From an uncultured Oscillospiraceae bacterium (GTDB taxonomy: Bacteria > Bacillota > Clostridia > Oscillospirales > Oscillospiraceae), in contig CANQUE010000005.1 of the NCBI GenBank assembly GCA_947626905.1, positions 1 through 64,000 of the forward strand: a DNA stretch of 64,000 bases, in the 5' to 3' direction. A program made the translations under genes and the position numbers. Shown here one piece after another: positions 24,217 to 32,287 of this stretch. Within the stretch, counting starts at the first letter, position 1. The number at the start of each line of letters is the position of its first letter. The notes under the pieces were generated by a model. That model was given only the letters and a program-made list of their open reading frames with translations. It did no database searches and was not told the origin of the DNA.

Positions 24217-26403
24217 TCAGCCCAGAGTGGCGTAATAGTCCAGAGCGCGGGTCCAGGCGTCCTGCTTGAGGGCCAGATACTGCCGGCCGCTCCAGTTGTT
24301 GGCCACATAGTCGGCGGAGGTAGCCGCATCGGTCATGTTGGCGTCGGTGTAGCCGCTCACGATCTGGTTGATGAGGATGTTCTCGCCGTCCTTGTTCTGG
24401 TTGAACTTGTTGGTCAGATCAGTGTAGCCGGAGATCTGATCGTTCTCCTGCTTGGTGGTGGGCAGAACGGTGGGCACAGAGGTGTACCAGCTGTTCTCGG
24501 CGACGGCCAGCTCGGGGTGCTTGATGGTGCCCAGGGCGATGGCGTTGGAGATCTTGGCGGCGCCTTCGCGGCCCACCTCGTGAGTGCACTGATACTCAAA
24601 GGCCTGGCTCTTCACGAAGGACAGCGTAGAGCCCAGATAGTAACGGGCGTAGTTGGTGTAGTTGCCGCTGGCCAGGCTCCACAGCTCTTCATAGGTGGCG
24701 TCGGCGATGACGGGCATCTGCTCGCCGTTGAAGTTGAAGGTCTCGCCCTCCTTGATGAAGGCGTCGGGGCCGTAGCTCATCAGGATCTGGCCCTCGGGAG
24801 AGTACGCATAGTCGATCAGGCTCAGGGCGGCGTTCAGCTTGTCGGTGTCGTCGCCCACGCCGGCGACGGAGATGCCCCAGCCGTCGGTCTTCACGGAACG
24901 CCAGGACTCGGTGAACCGGAAGTACTGCTCGCCGGTGCCGTCATCCCAACGGGCCACGGGGACCATGACCGCCATGTACTTCTCGCCCTCGTCGGCCTGC
25001 AGCTTGGTCTCGTTCAGAATGGTCTGGGTCTGGTTGTAGTCGTAGTGCATGAAGCCCAGGTCGTTCTCCAGCATGGTGCCGGAGTTCTCCTCGGACATAT
25101 CGATGAAGGACTTGCTCAGCAGGCCCTCTTCCGCCATGGCGTGCATACGCTCCATGGCCTCGTAGGTCGCGGGCTCCTGGCGGGCGTCGTGCAGGGCGCC
25201 GTCAGCGCCTACGTACAGGTAATCCTGACGGGACTCCAGGCCGCGGACGCCGAACAGAGTGCCGGCGAAGCGGAACATATCCACACGGCGCTGGTTGTTG
25301 TTGTCCTCACGGGAGAACAGGCCCTGGACGGAGTCGGTGCCGTTGAGGGTCTGGGGGTTGGCGACGACGCAGCGGAGCAGAGCCACCAGCTCGTCGGCGT
25401 CCCAAGCGGCGTTCTGGCCGATGAACAGGTCGGCGCGCTGGGTGCCATAGTAGCCGTTGTAGGCCAGGTCGATGTACTCACGGAGCATATTGACAGCGGT
25501 GACGCCGTCGATGGAGCCGGCCGCGTTCATCATCTGGATGATGTTGCCGTTGGCGGCCTCGTAATCCTTGGTGATGGTCTCCACGGCGGTGCCGTCGGCA
25601 GTGACCACGTCCACATCCACGGTGCCCTCGCAGGGCATATAGGGCTCATACACGGGCTCGGCGGTCATGTTGGAAGCCTCGGCGGTGAACTCGCCCTCGC
25701 CGTTGAGCAGCTTCTGCACCCAGTCGGTACGCATCAGGGGCATACGCTCGATATCGTTGACGCCGTCGAAGTAGGGGCTGAAGTAGATGGCGCCGGTGGC
25801 GGTGTCGCCCACGATGGACAGACGGACGATGGGGTTGGCCTCCAGATAGGCCTTGAAGTTGGGCATCTGGTCCAGATACTCGGCGATGTTGACCATGCTG
25901 CCGGCAACGCCGTTCTCATTCAGCTTGGCCGCGGTGCCGCTGACCATATCCACTTCGTTCAGACGCTCTTTCCAATAGTCGAACTCGTTGCTGGCGGAGT
26001 TGCCCTGGTACTTGTCCTCGAAGACCATGCCCAGCTTATCCTGAACAGCCACCCAGGTGGGCTTCAGGTCGCCGGCGTTGTAGGTCTTGCCGTCGGCCAG
26101 GGTGATGCCGCTGCCGGCGGTCTCGGCGTCGAAGAACAGGCCGGTCTTGGTGCTGTTATAGCCGGTGGCCATGCGCAGCACGGTGCCGGGAGCAAAGCTC
26201 AGGCCGGCGGGCTCGGCCTCGCCGCCTTCCGCGGCGGGCTCGCTGGCGCCGCCCTCAGCAGCGGGCTGGCTGGCGCCGCCTTCCGCAGCGGGCGGGTTGG
26301 TCGCGCTGCCCTGGACCTCGATGCTGGGGCCGCAGCCGGCCATCAGGGACACGACCATGGCCACGAGCAGCAGAACGGAAAGAATCTTCTTCATGTTTCT
26401 CAT
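24217..26403 (-). CDS. ABC transporter substrate-binding lipoprotein
   Basis: A 728-aa extracytoplasmic solute-binding protein. A lipoprotein signal peptide with lipobox LMAGC (Cys24) is followed by an Ala/Glu/Gly-rich spacer carrying three near-copies of PAAEGGAS (about residues 38-66). The long mature domain is of the LplA type: EYLDQMPNFKAYLEANP, a late GWGISVAG, and SPEGQILMSYGP. It is much longer than the usual 430-550 residues of family 1 binding proteins, consistent with long oligosaccharide ligands. The expected substrate is galacturonate or rhamnogalacturonate oligomers. The start is uncertain: the GGAGG is 3 bases before the ATG at 26403 and 12 before that at 26394. Confidence 0.92.
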   Translation of the reverse strand: MRNMKKILSVLLLVAMVVSLMAGCGPSIEVQGSATNPPAAEGGASQPAAEGGASEPAAEGGEAEPAGLSFAPGTVLRMATGYNSTKTGLFFDAETAGSGITLADGKTYNAGDLKPTWVAVQDKLGMVFEDKYQGNSASNEFDYWKERLNEVDMVSGTAAKLNENGVAGSMVNIAEYLDQMPNFKAYLEANPIVRLSIVGDTATGAIYFSPYFDGVNDIERMPLMRTDWVQKLLNGEGEFTAEASNMTAEPVYEPYMPCEGTVDVDVVTADGTAVETITKDYEAANGNIIQMMNAAGSIDGVTAVNMLREYIDLAYNGYYGTQRADLFIGQNAAWDADELVALLRCVVANPQTLNGTDSVQGLFSREDNNNQRRVDMFRFAGTLFGVRGLESRQDYLYVGADGALHDARQEPATYEAMERMHAMAEEGLLSKSFIDMSEENSGTMLENDLGFMHYDYNQTQTILNETKLQADEGEKYMAVMVPVARWDDGTGEQYFRFTESWRSVKTDGWGISVAGVGDDTDKLNAALSLIDYAYSPEGQILMSYGPDAFIKEGETFNFNGEQMPVIADATYEELWSLASGNYTNYARYYLGSTLSFVKSQAFEYQCTHEVGREGAAKISNAIALGTIKHPELAVAENSWYTSVPTVLPTTKQENDQISGYTDLTNKFNQNKDGENILINQIVSGYTDANMTDAATSADYVANNWSGRQYLALKQDAWTRALDYYATLG

Positions 26404-26480
26404 TATCCTCCTAATATGTATTTTGATTTTCGCTTGTCAAACCGGGACAGGCCCGGAAAATGCGCTGTGACGGAATCCGA

Positions 26481-27371
26481 TCACTCCTTCACGCCGCCCA
26501 TATTCACGCCCTTGGCGAAATACTTCTGGATGAAGGGGTAGATGATGAGGATGGGAACGATGGAGCAGACGATGAGCGCGTAGATCACCGAGTCCGACGC
26601 GAAGGCCTCGTTCCATCCCGACATGGCCTCCGGGTCGGTATATTCCTCCAATCGCAGACGGATGAACACCTGCAGAGGATGCTCGTTGGAGTTGGAGATC
26701 ATCTGCCGTGCCCAGAAGTAGCCGTTCCAGCGGGAGATGGCGAAGAACAGCGCCACCGTGGCGATGGTGGATTTGCTCATGGGGATATAGACCTTGCTCA
26801 GCACCTGGAACTCGCTGGCGCCGTCCACGATGGCGGCCTCCTCGATCTCGCTGGGCACGCCCTCAAAGGCGTTGCGCAGCAGGATGATGTTCATGGCCGC
26901 CATGCCCATGGCGATGACCACCAGCCACTTGTCGTCCATGATGCCCATATGGTTGAAGACGGTCTTCGTGTCCAGGTAATTCAGGTACTGGGGCACGATG
27001 CCTGCGGAGAACCACATGGTGAACACCAGGAAGAAGTTGAAGAACTTCCGGAACAGCAGCCTCTTCTTCGACAGGGCATAAGCGCCCAGGATGGAGGTCA
27101 GCATGGCCCAGATGGTACCGTACAGGGTGATGAACAGGGTGTTGGAGTAGGCGTTCCAGAACATATTGTCGCCGAACATCCGGGCGAAAGCCTCGAACTG
27201 GATGTCCTTGGGGAACAGTACCACGGAGCCGTACTCCACCGCCTGCCGGCCGCTGATGGACGCGCTCACCGCGTACACGAACGGATACAGGCAGCACAGG
27301 GCGAACACTGTCAGCAGGGTATAGCTGATGATCTTAAAGATCAGCTCGGAGATCTCAAGTTTTCTTTTCAT
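26481..27371 (-). CDS. Carbohydrate ABC transporter permease, LplC/YtcP type
   Basis: A 296-aa inner-membrane permease with six predicted helices. The cytoplasmic EAA loop reads EEAAIVDGASEFQVLSKVYIPM (about residues 188-209), the site that docks on the ATPase. The C terminus YFAKGVNMGGVKE is typical of LplC-type permeases of polygalacturonan importers in Firmicutes. It is paired with the LplB-type permease 13 bases upstream. AGGAGG precedes the ATG. Confidence 0.94.
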   Translation of the reverse strand: MKRKLEISELIFKIISYTLLTVFALCCLYPFVYAVSASISGRQAVEYGSVVLFPKDIQFEAFARMFGDNMFWNAYSNTLFITLYGTIWAMLTSILGAYALSKKRLLFRKFFNFFLVFTMWFSAGIVPQYLNYLDTKTVFNHMGIMDDKWLVVIAMGMAAMNIILLRNAFEGVPSEIEEAAIVDGASEFQVLSKVYIPMSKSTIATVALFFAISRWNGYFWARQMISNSNEHPLQVFIRLRLEEYTDPEAMSGWNEAFASDSVIYALIVCSIVPILIIYPFIQKYFAKGVNMGGVKE

Positions 27372-27384
27372 AGCGCCCCTCCTG

Positions 27385-28440
27385 TCAGTACAGCGACGTA
27401 TCCGACGCCTTGCGGGCGATGGTGTTGGCGCCTATGACCAGCATCATTCCGATGACGTTGTTCATCATCTCCGCCGCGGCTGCTATCCCTGTGCCGGCGC
27501 CGGTGCCCATGCCGTTTCGGTTGGCGAAGGTGGAGACCACGTCGGCGGTGACGTATGTATTGGGGTTGTACAGCAGCAGCACCTTTTCATACCCGATGTT
27601 CAGCAGCGTACCGATACGGGTGATGAGCATGATGACGATGGTGGAAAGGATGCTGGGCAGGACCACGTACCGCATCTGGGCCATTTTATTGGCGCCGTCG
27701 ATCTGGGCCGCCTCGTAGCTGGTAGGCGAGATGGCGATGATCGCCGCGAAGAAAACGATGCTGTCGTAGCCCGCGCCCTCCCAGATACCGCTGATCTGGT
27801 AGATGGATCTGAAGAAGGACGGATTGTTCAACAGACCCGCGTTGGCCGTTTCAGCGCTGATCAGGCCCACGTTGGACAAGAACTGGCTCACGATGCCCAT
27901 CCCGGTGGTCAGGGACCCCTGCTTCACCAGCATGGTCACCAGAGAAGTCATGACGACGGTAGACATGAACTTCGGCAGGTAGGTGAGCACCTGATAGACG
28001 CTGCGGGCGATATTGGACCGGATCTCGTTGAAGAACAGGGCCAGGATGATCGGGATCGGGAACCCGAAGCACAGGCCGTAAAAGCTAAGGATGAAAGTGT
28101 TCCTCAGCGCTCTCCAGAAATCCGTAGAAAGGCCGTCCCCGGCGAACAGCAGACGCTTGAAGTAAGAGAAGCCGGAGAACAGCTGCTGTGAAACAGGCAA
28201 CACGTTATCCGAAACCTTGAAGCAGCCCAGCAGCTCGTACATGGGGAAATAGCGCCAGAAAAGGAAGACCAGCAGCATGGGGATCAGCATGACGTACAGC
28301 CGCCAATCCTTCAGGATCGTACGGCCGACGTGAAGCCAGTAGTGCTTCTCTACGTCATCCCGAACAGCCTGCTCCGGACTCACTCGATAGACGCCCTTGG
28401 CTTTATCGAATTCGAGAAAATCCGCTGCCCCTACTCTCAT
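27385..28440 (-). CDS. Carbohydrate ABC transporter permease, LplB/YteP type
   Basis: A 351-aa inner-membrane permease. A cytoplasmic N-terminal extension of about 45 residues precedes the usual six helices. The LplB signature regions are WRLYVMLIPMLLVFLFWRYFPMY, the EAA loop SYEAAQIDGANKMAQMRYVVLPS (about residues 246-268), and a C-terminal GYEKVLLLYNPNTYVTADV segment. It forms a heterodimeric channel with the LplC-type protein. AGGAGG 7 bases before the ATG lies in the spacer after the 6-TM gene. Confidence 0.95.
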   Translation of the reverse strand: MRVGAADFLEFDKAKGVYRVSPEQAVRDDVEKHYWLHVGRTILKDWRLYVMLIPMLLVFLFWRYFPMYELLGCFKVSDNVLPVSQQLFSGFSYFKRLLFAGDGLSTDFWRALRNTFILSFYGLCFGFPIPIILALFFNEIRSNIARSVYQVLTYLPKFMSTVVMTSLVTMLVKQGSLTTGMGIVSQFLSNVGLISAETANAGLLNNPSFFRSIYQISGIWEGAGYDSIVFFAAIIAISPTSYEAAQIDGANKMAQMRYVVLPSILSTIVIMLITRIGTLLNIGYEKVLLLYNPNTYVTADVVSTFANRNGMGTGAGTGIAAAAEMMNNVIGMMLVIGANTIARKASDTSLY

Positions 28441-28442
28441 AG

Positions 28443-29018
28443 TTAACCTCCTTTTTCTTCCTCCTGCGATTGGATTCGCAGAAGATAATGTTTTTGATCC
28501 TCATAGATTCCGTCCAGCTTTTGCGCTATCCAGATGATCACAAGAGTAAAGATGTAGGAAAGGCTGTCCGTGGTGAAAAAATACGGCAGCGCCGCCAGCT
28601 CAGAACCCACCACCAGCGCGACCAGAGCCCTTCCTCCCTGCATCAGAAAAAGAACCAGCGCGGCGAAACCCAGTCCGGGAAGCCCTTTGCGCATCTTTTC
28701 CTTGCCGGCCTTTTTCAGCAGGACCACCGCCAGCAGCGAGAGAAGATTGCCGATACAATATATAATGTACTGCTCCCGGGTCGCCCCGGAGAACAGACAG
28801 AACACGATCCCCGCCTCCACCGCGTGGATGGCGCCCCAATATCCCCAGCGCATATATACGATGGCGGTCAGCGCCGCCGCCAGAGAAACCACAAAAGGCT
28901 GCTGGGGGAACCACCAGTTGGTCGCCCGGACGATCACATACTCGCACACGGCCATCAGCAGCGCGAACAGGGCCAGGTCTATCCGCCGGTATTGGTCGAA
29001 TGTGCGCCGCTTTCTCAT
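28443..29018 (-). CDS. Six-TM membrane protein at the head of the import operon
   Basis: A 191-aa protein with about six hydrophobic helices and charged ends; the layout is reminiscent of ECF-type S components or small permease-like proteins, but no diagnostic motif was found. It is the first gene of the importer operon and its stop is 2 bases from the lplB-type start. The ATG at 29018 is chosen because GAGG lies 5 bases upstream. An in-frame ATG at 29075 lies within the -10 hexamer of the operon promoter and cannot be the start of that transcript. The function is unknown. Confidence 0.7.
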   Translation of the reverse strand: MRKRRTFDQYRRIDLALFALLMAVCEYVIVRATNWWFPQQPFVVSLAAALTAIVYMRWGYWGAIHAVEAGIVFCLFSGATREQYIIYCIGNLLSLLAVVLLKKAGKEKMRKGLPGLGFAALVLFLMQGGRALVALVVGSELAALPYFFTTDSLSYIFTLVIIWIAQKLDGIYEDQKHYLLRIQSQEEEKGG

Positions 29019-29073
29019 AAAAACCTCGTATTTTTCTATAAATAATTGCCACGATTTCTGGATCTTATTGGTC

Positions 29074-29102
29074 ATTATACAGGAAACCCGGTTTTCTGTA
29101 TA
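29074..29102 (-). promoter_or_regulatory. Promoter of the pectin importer operon
   Basis: Minus strand TATACA (29097-29102), 17-bp spacer, TATAAT (29074-29079), with TG directly before the -10. The expected transcript start is about 29067, upstream of the ATG at 29018. Confidence 0.7.
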
Positions 29103-29186
29103 TGGATAAAACGTCCTTATTTATGTATAAAATTGCCCACGCCGAAAATTTCTCCATTTTACCTATTCACAAAGGCCAAAATAGTG

Positions 29187-29218
29187 TATAATTCACAATG
29201 AGCATTGCCATTCATTGT
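29187..29218 (+). promoter_or_regulatory. -10 element and dyad upstream of the pectinesterase gene
   Basis: TG-TATAAT (29187-29192), with a poor -35 (TATTCA, 29164-29169). Right after it, ACAATG (29195-29200) is mirrored by CATTGT (29213-29218) with a 12-nt spacer, where a repressor could block transcription. Confidence 0.5.
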
Positions 29219-29243
29219 AAATTAATGGGGAGGGTGACACATT

Positions 29244-30119
29244 TTGTTACTTTTACACCCGGGCGACGACCTGCAAAAAGCCTTTGACGCCGCCTCTCCC
29301 GGCGACGTCATCCAGCTGGCTCCGGGAGAGTATCGCGCCAAAACGTCCATATTTACCCCCGGCCTGACCCTTCAGGGGGCCGGCGCGGACAGGACCCGGA
29401 TCGTTTGGGACGATTATGCCCTGAAGCTGGACGAAAACGGCGTGGAATACAACACCTTCCGTACCTGGACGATGGCGGTATGCGCCGACGGGGTGACCAT
29501 GCGGGATCTGACCGTGGCCAACGACGCCCTCCATCCCGAGCGAAAGGGCCAGGAGGTGGCCCTGACCGTATACGCCGACGCGTTCGCCATGGAGCGCTGC
29601 CGCCTGTCCTCTACCCAGGACACCCTCTTTCTCGGTCCTCTGCCCCGGGACCTGATCGACCGGTACGAAGGCTTTCTGCCGGACCATCTCCGCCGGGACA
29701 TAGCCTGCCGGCAGGTCTTCACAGACTGTCTGATCGAGGGAACGGTGGATTTCATCTTCGGCTGCGGCGAGGCGCTGTTCAGCCGGTGCCAGATCCGCTC
29801 GCTGTACGACGTGCGCGGTTCCGGCTACGCCGCCGCCCCCGCCCACGCCCTGTCCCAGACCCGGGGCTTCACCTTCCGGGAGTGCCGCTTCACCGCCGCG
29901 GACGGCGTGAAAGACGGCAGCATCTGGCTGGCCCGGCCCTGGCGGGATCACGGGCTGTGCCGTTTTGAACGCTGCACATACGGCCCCCACATCGCCCCCC
30001 TCGGCTTCGACAAGTGGAACGACACCCACCGGGACAAGACCGCCCGGTTTTACGAGGAGCCTCCGGTGCCCGGCCGGGTCCCCTGGGTCAGGCGGGACGA
30101 ACCGGACGAGGCGGTCTGA
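29244..30119 (+). CDS. Pectin methylesterase (CE8), cytoplasmic
   Basis: A 291-aa parallel beta-helix esterase that removes methyl esters from galacturonate residues. The CE8 catalytic set is present: QDT (Gln125, Asp126), the GTVDFIFG segment (catalytic Asp169), and LARPW (Arg230, Trp232). It lacks any signal peptide or lipobox, so it most likely acts inside the cell on imported methylated oligomers. TTG is the probable start, 9 bases after GGGGAGGG. It is divergent from the importer operon and probably shares its control region. Confidence 0.92.
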   Translation: MLLLHPGDDLQKAFDAASPGDVIQLAPGEYRAKTSIFTPGLTLQGAGADRTRIVWDDYALKLDENGVEYNTFRTWTMAVCADGVTMRDLTVANDALHPERKGQEVALTVYADAFAMERCRLSSTQDTLFLGPLPRDLIDRYEGFLPDHLRRDIACRQVFTDCLIEGTVDFIFGCGEALFSRCQIRSLYDVRGSGYAAAPAHALSQTRGFTFRECRFTAADGVKDGSIWLARPWRDHGLCRFERCTYGPHIAPLGFDKWNDTHRDKTARFYEEPPVPGRVPWVRRDEPDEAV

Positions 30120-30219
30120 CGCCGGCGAACGGCGCCAGAGCCCCGGGAAAAAGACGTCCGCGCCCCTTCCTTCCGGAACGAGCGCGGCCGATTCTATGAA
30201 GTTTTCGCCGCGGCCGGTC

Positions 30220-31620
30220 TTACCGCTCCCAGCCCGCGGGCAGACAGGCGGCGGTGGCGGCGATCATGTCGTCCGCCAGCTTTTTCGCCTCTTCGTCGGA
30301 GGCCCGGCCCGCCACCAGCGGATCGGTCAAAAACGCCTCGTATACCAACCGCCTGTCCCGCTCCAGCGCCGCCCGGAGCACCCGCTCCTGGTTGGCCACA
30401 TGGGGGGCCATGATAGGCTCCATATTGGCGGGGACGGCCCCGGCGAACACCGGGCGGATGGCGTCCCGGCTGAACACCGCGTTCGTTTCCACCACCGTAT
30501 CCCGGGGCATGTTTGGGATCTGCCCGGCGGCATTGGGCACGTTCACGTTGCTGACCACCCGATCCAGTCCGCACAGCGCCCGGATCAGGAGGATGCCCTC
30601 CTCCCCGGTGGGCTCCAGGGGGATCTCCTCCTCCCCGGCGGCCAGGCGGCGGCTTCGCTCCAGGCGCTGCGCCTGGTCGGACAGCCGCCAGGACACGGGC
30701 GTGAGGCTGAACTTCCAGCTCCGCACCGTTTCCGGATCCGCCAGATAGTCCCCGCCGGGCATGAACTCCGCCAGATGCCGGTCCCCGGCGGCGGCGATGA
30801 GCCCATAGCGCCGGAACAGATCGAATTTCACCCGGTGCGCGCAGAAAAAGGTGCTGCTGACCCAGTTCTTGTCCGGGGCGTTGTAACCCTCCTCATAGTG
30901 GCTATCCACGTACTCCCGGTACACGGGGAACAGGTCGATGCCCTCATAGGAGGCGTCGTTGAACCAGGTGAAATGGTTCAGCCCCAGCACGTTCACCCGG
31001 ATATCCCGGCGGGTCAGGCCGGTCAGGCCGAAGCGCATCTGGCAGATGTCCCGCAGCACCTGCTGGGTATTGAACACCTCGTGGCAGCAGCCGAAAGCCT
31101 TGATGCCGGGGAAGGCGTGATACAGCGCCCGCACGCCCACCGCCATGGGGTTGGTGTAGTTGATGACCCAGGCGCCGGGGGCGTATTTCTTCACCGCCTC
31201 CCCCACCGTGACGAACATGGGCACCGCCCGCAGCGCCCGGATGATCCCGCCCGGGCCGGTGGTGTCCCCCACGGACTGGTATATCCCCAGCCGCTCCGGC
31301 GTATGTACGTCCGAGGCCATCTCCGCGAAGGTCCCCGGCAGGATGGAGATCACCACGAAATCCGCCCCCTCCAGGGCCTGGCCCAGGGTGGAGCAGGTCA
31401 CATACTCCCACCGGCCCGCCACGCCCGGCCGGGCGCTGAGGCGGTTGCCGATGGCGGCGTTGCGCCGGGCCGCGTCCTCATTCAGGTCGTACAGCCGGAT
31501 GGTCCCTCCCAGGGACCCGTCCATGGCCAGGTCGGTCATAAAGGTCCATGCCCACCCGCTGGACCCGCCGCCCACGTAGGCGATGTTCAGCCCGGTGACC
31601 CTGCCGTTCTCGTATTGCAT
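30220..31620 (-). CDS. GH4 alpha-galacturonidase (CHEV type)
   Basis: A 466-aa NAD- and metal-dependent family 4 glycosidase. The N-terminal Rossmann motif is AYVGGGSSG (about residues 14-22), the metal site region includes NYTNPMA, and the signature Cys-His motif reads CHEV (residues 179-182). In GH4 the CHEV form is known from alpha-galacturonidases (LplD group). It probably hydrolyses galacturonate-galacturonate bonds in saturated oligomers, handing galacturonate to UxaC. The start at 31620 follows AGGAGG by 8 bases. It has its own promoter and lies convergent to the pectinesterase gene; the 100 bases between them show no clear terminator. Confidence 0.93.
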   Translation of the reverse strand: MQYENGRVTGLNIAYVGGGSSGWAWTFMTDLAMDGSLGGTIRLYDLNEDAARRNAAIGNRLSARPGVAGRWEYVTCSTLGQALEGADFVVISILPGTFAEMASDVHTPERLGIYQSVGDTTGPGGIIRALRAVPMFVTVGEAVKKYAPGAWVINYTNPMAVGVRALYHAFPGIKAFGCCHEVFNTQQVLRDICQMRFGLTGLTRRDIRVNVLGLNHFTWFNDASYEGIDLFPVYREYVDSHYEEGYNAPDKNWVSSTFFCAHRVKFDLFRRYGLIAAAGDRHLAEFMPGGDYLADPETVRSWKFSLTPVSWRLSDQAQRLERSRRLAAGEEEIPLEPTGEEGILLIRALCGLDRVVSNVNVPNAAGQIPNMPRDTVVETNAVFSRDAIRPVFAGAVPANMEPIMAPHVANQERVLRAALERDRRLVYEAFLTDPLVAGRASDEEAKKLADDMIAATAACLPAGWER

Positions 31621-31656
31621 ACAGCGCCCTCCTGTTGTATTAAATCGATCTCTTTT

Positions 31657-31685
31657 ATTGTAGCACACTCTCCGCTGTATGGGAA
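31657..31685 (-). promoter_or_regulatory. Promoter of the GH4 gene
   Basis: Minus strand TTCCCA (31680-31685), 17-bp spacer, TACAAT (31657-31662). The -35 lies in CTTCCCATACAG, also found at the NahK-like kinase promoter. Confidence 0.65.
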
Positions 31686-31743
31686 GGTTTTTCCGCCGCC
31701 GTCATAAGCGGCACAGTCTTATATCGCCGCAAGGAGAATCCAA

Positions 31744-32205
31744 ATGACAAAGATCCTTTTCGTCTGTCACGGCAACATCTGCCGCAGCCCCATGGCGGAG
31801 TTCGTCATGAAGGCGCTGGTCAAAAAAGAGGGGCTGGAGCGGGAGTTTTTCATCGCCTCCGCCGCCACCAGCACCGAGGAGATCGGGAACCCCGTCTATC
31901 CCCCCGCCCGGCGGATGCTGCAAAAGCATGGCATCGACTGCGCCGGAAAGACCGCCCGGCAGATGACGGCCCGGGATTACGGGCAGTACGACCTGCTGGT
32001 GGGCATGGACGGGGCCAATCTGCGGAACATGCGCCGGATCTGCGGCGGGGACCGGGACGACAAGCTGCGGCTGCTGCGGGAATATACCGACCGCCCCGGG
32101 GATGTGGCAGACCCCTGGTATACCGGGGATTTCGAGGCCACATGGCGGGACGTGGACGAGGGCTGCCGGGGCCTGCTGGCGGCCATACGCCAGGGCCAGG
32201 CCTGA
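31744..32205 (+). CDS. Low-molecular-weight protein tyrosine phosphatase
   Basis: A 153-aa phosphatase with the P-loop CHGNICRS (Cys8 nucleophile, Arg14) at the N terminus and the general-acid loop DPWYTGDF near residue 122. The length is that of the family. It hydrolyses phosphotyrosine; in Firmicutes such enzymes often oppose BY-kinases in capsule or stress control, but no kinase is nearby. AAGGAG precedes the ATG. It is separated from the lic operon by that operon's own consensus promoter. Confidence 0.95.
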   Translation: MTKILFVCHGNICRSPMAEFVMKALVKKEGLEREFFIASAATSTEEIGNPVYPPARRMLQKHGIDCAGKTARQMTARDYGQYDLLVGMDGANLRNMRRICGGDRDDKLRLLREYTDRPGDVADPWYTGDFEATWRDVDEGCRGLLAAIRQGQA

Positions 32206-32222
32206 GAGAGGGGAAAAAACGG

Positions 32223-32251
32223 TTGACATTCCCCTGCACAGGGTATATAAT
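32223..32251 (+). promoter_or_regulatory. Consensus sigma-A promoter of the lic operon
   Basis: TTGACA (32223-32228), 17-bp spacer, TATAAT (32246-32251), both hexamers perfect; the first ATG is 37 bases downstream. Confidence 0.92.
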
Positions 32252-32287
32252 GCCCCTATGTTCACAAAATAAGGATTTTGCTTGTAC

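Noticed and set aside
29019-29075. Longer N terminus for the 6-TM protein starting at 29075
   Set aside because: That ATG lies in the -10 hexamer of the operon promoter and has no ribosome site.
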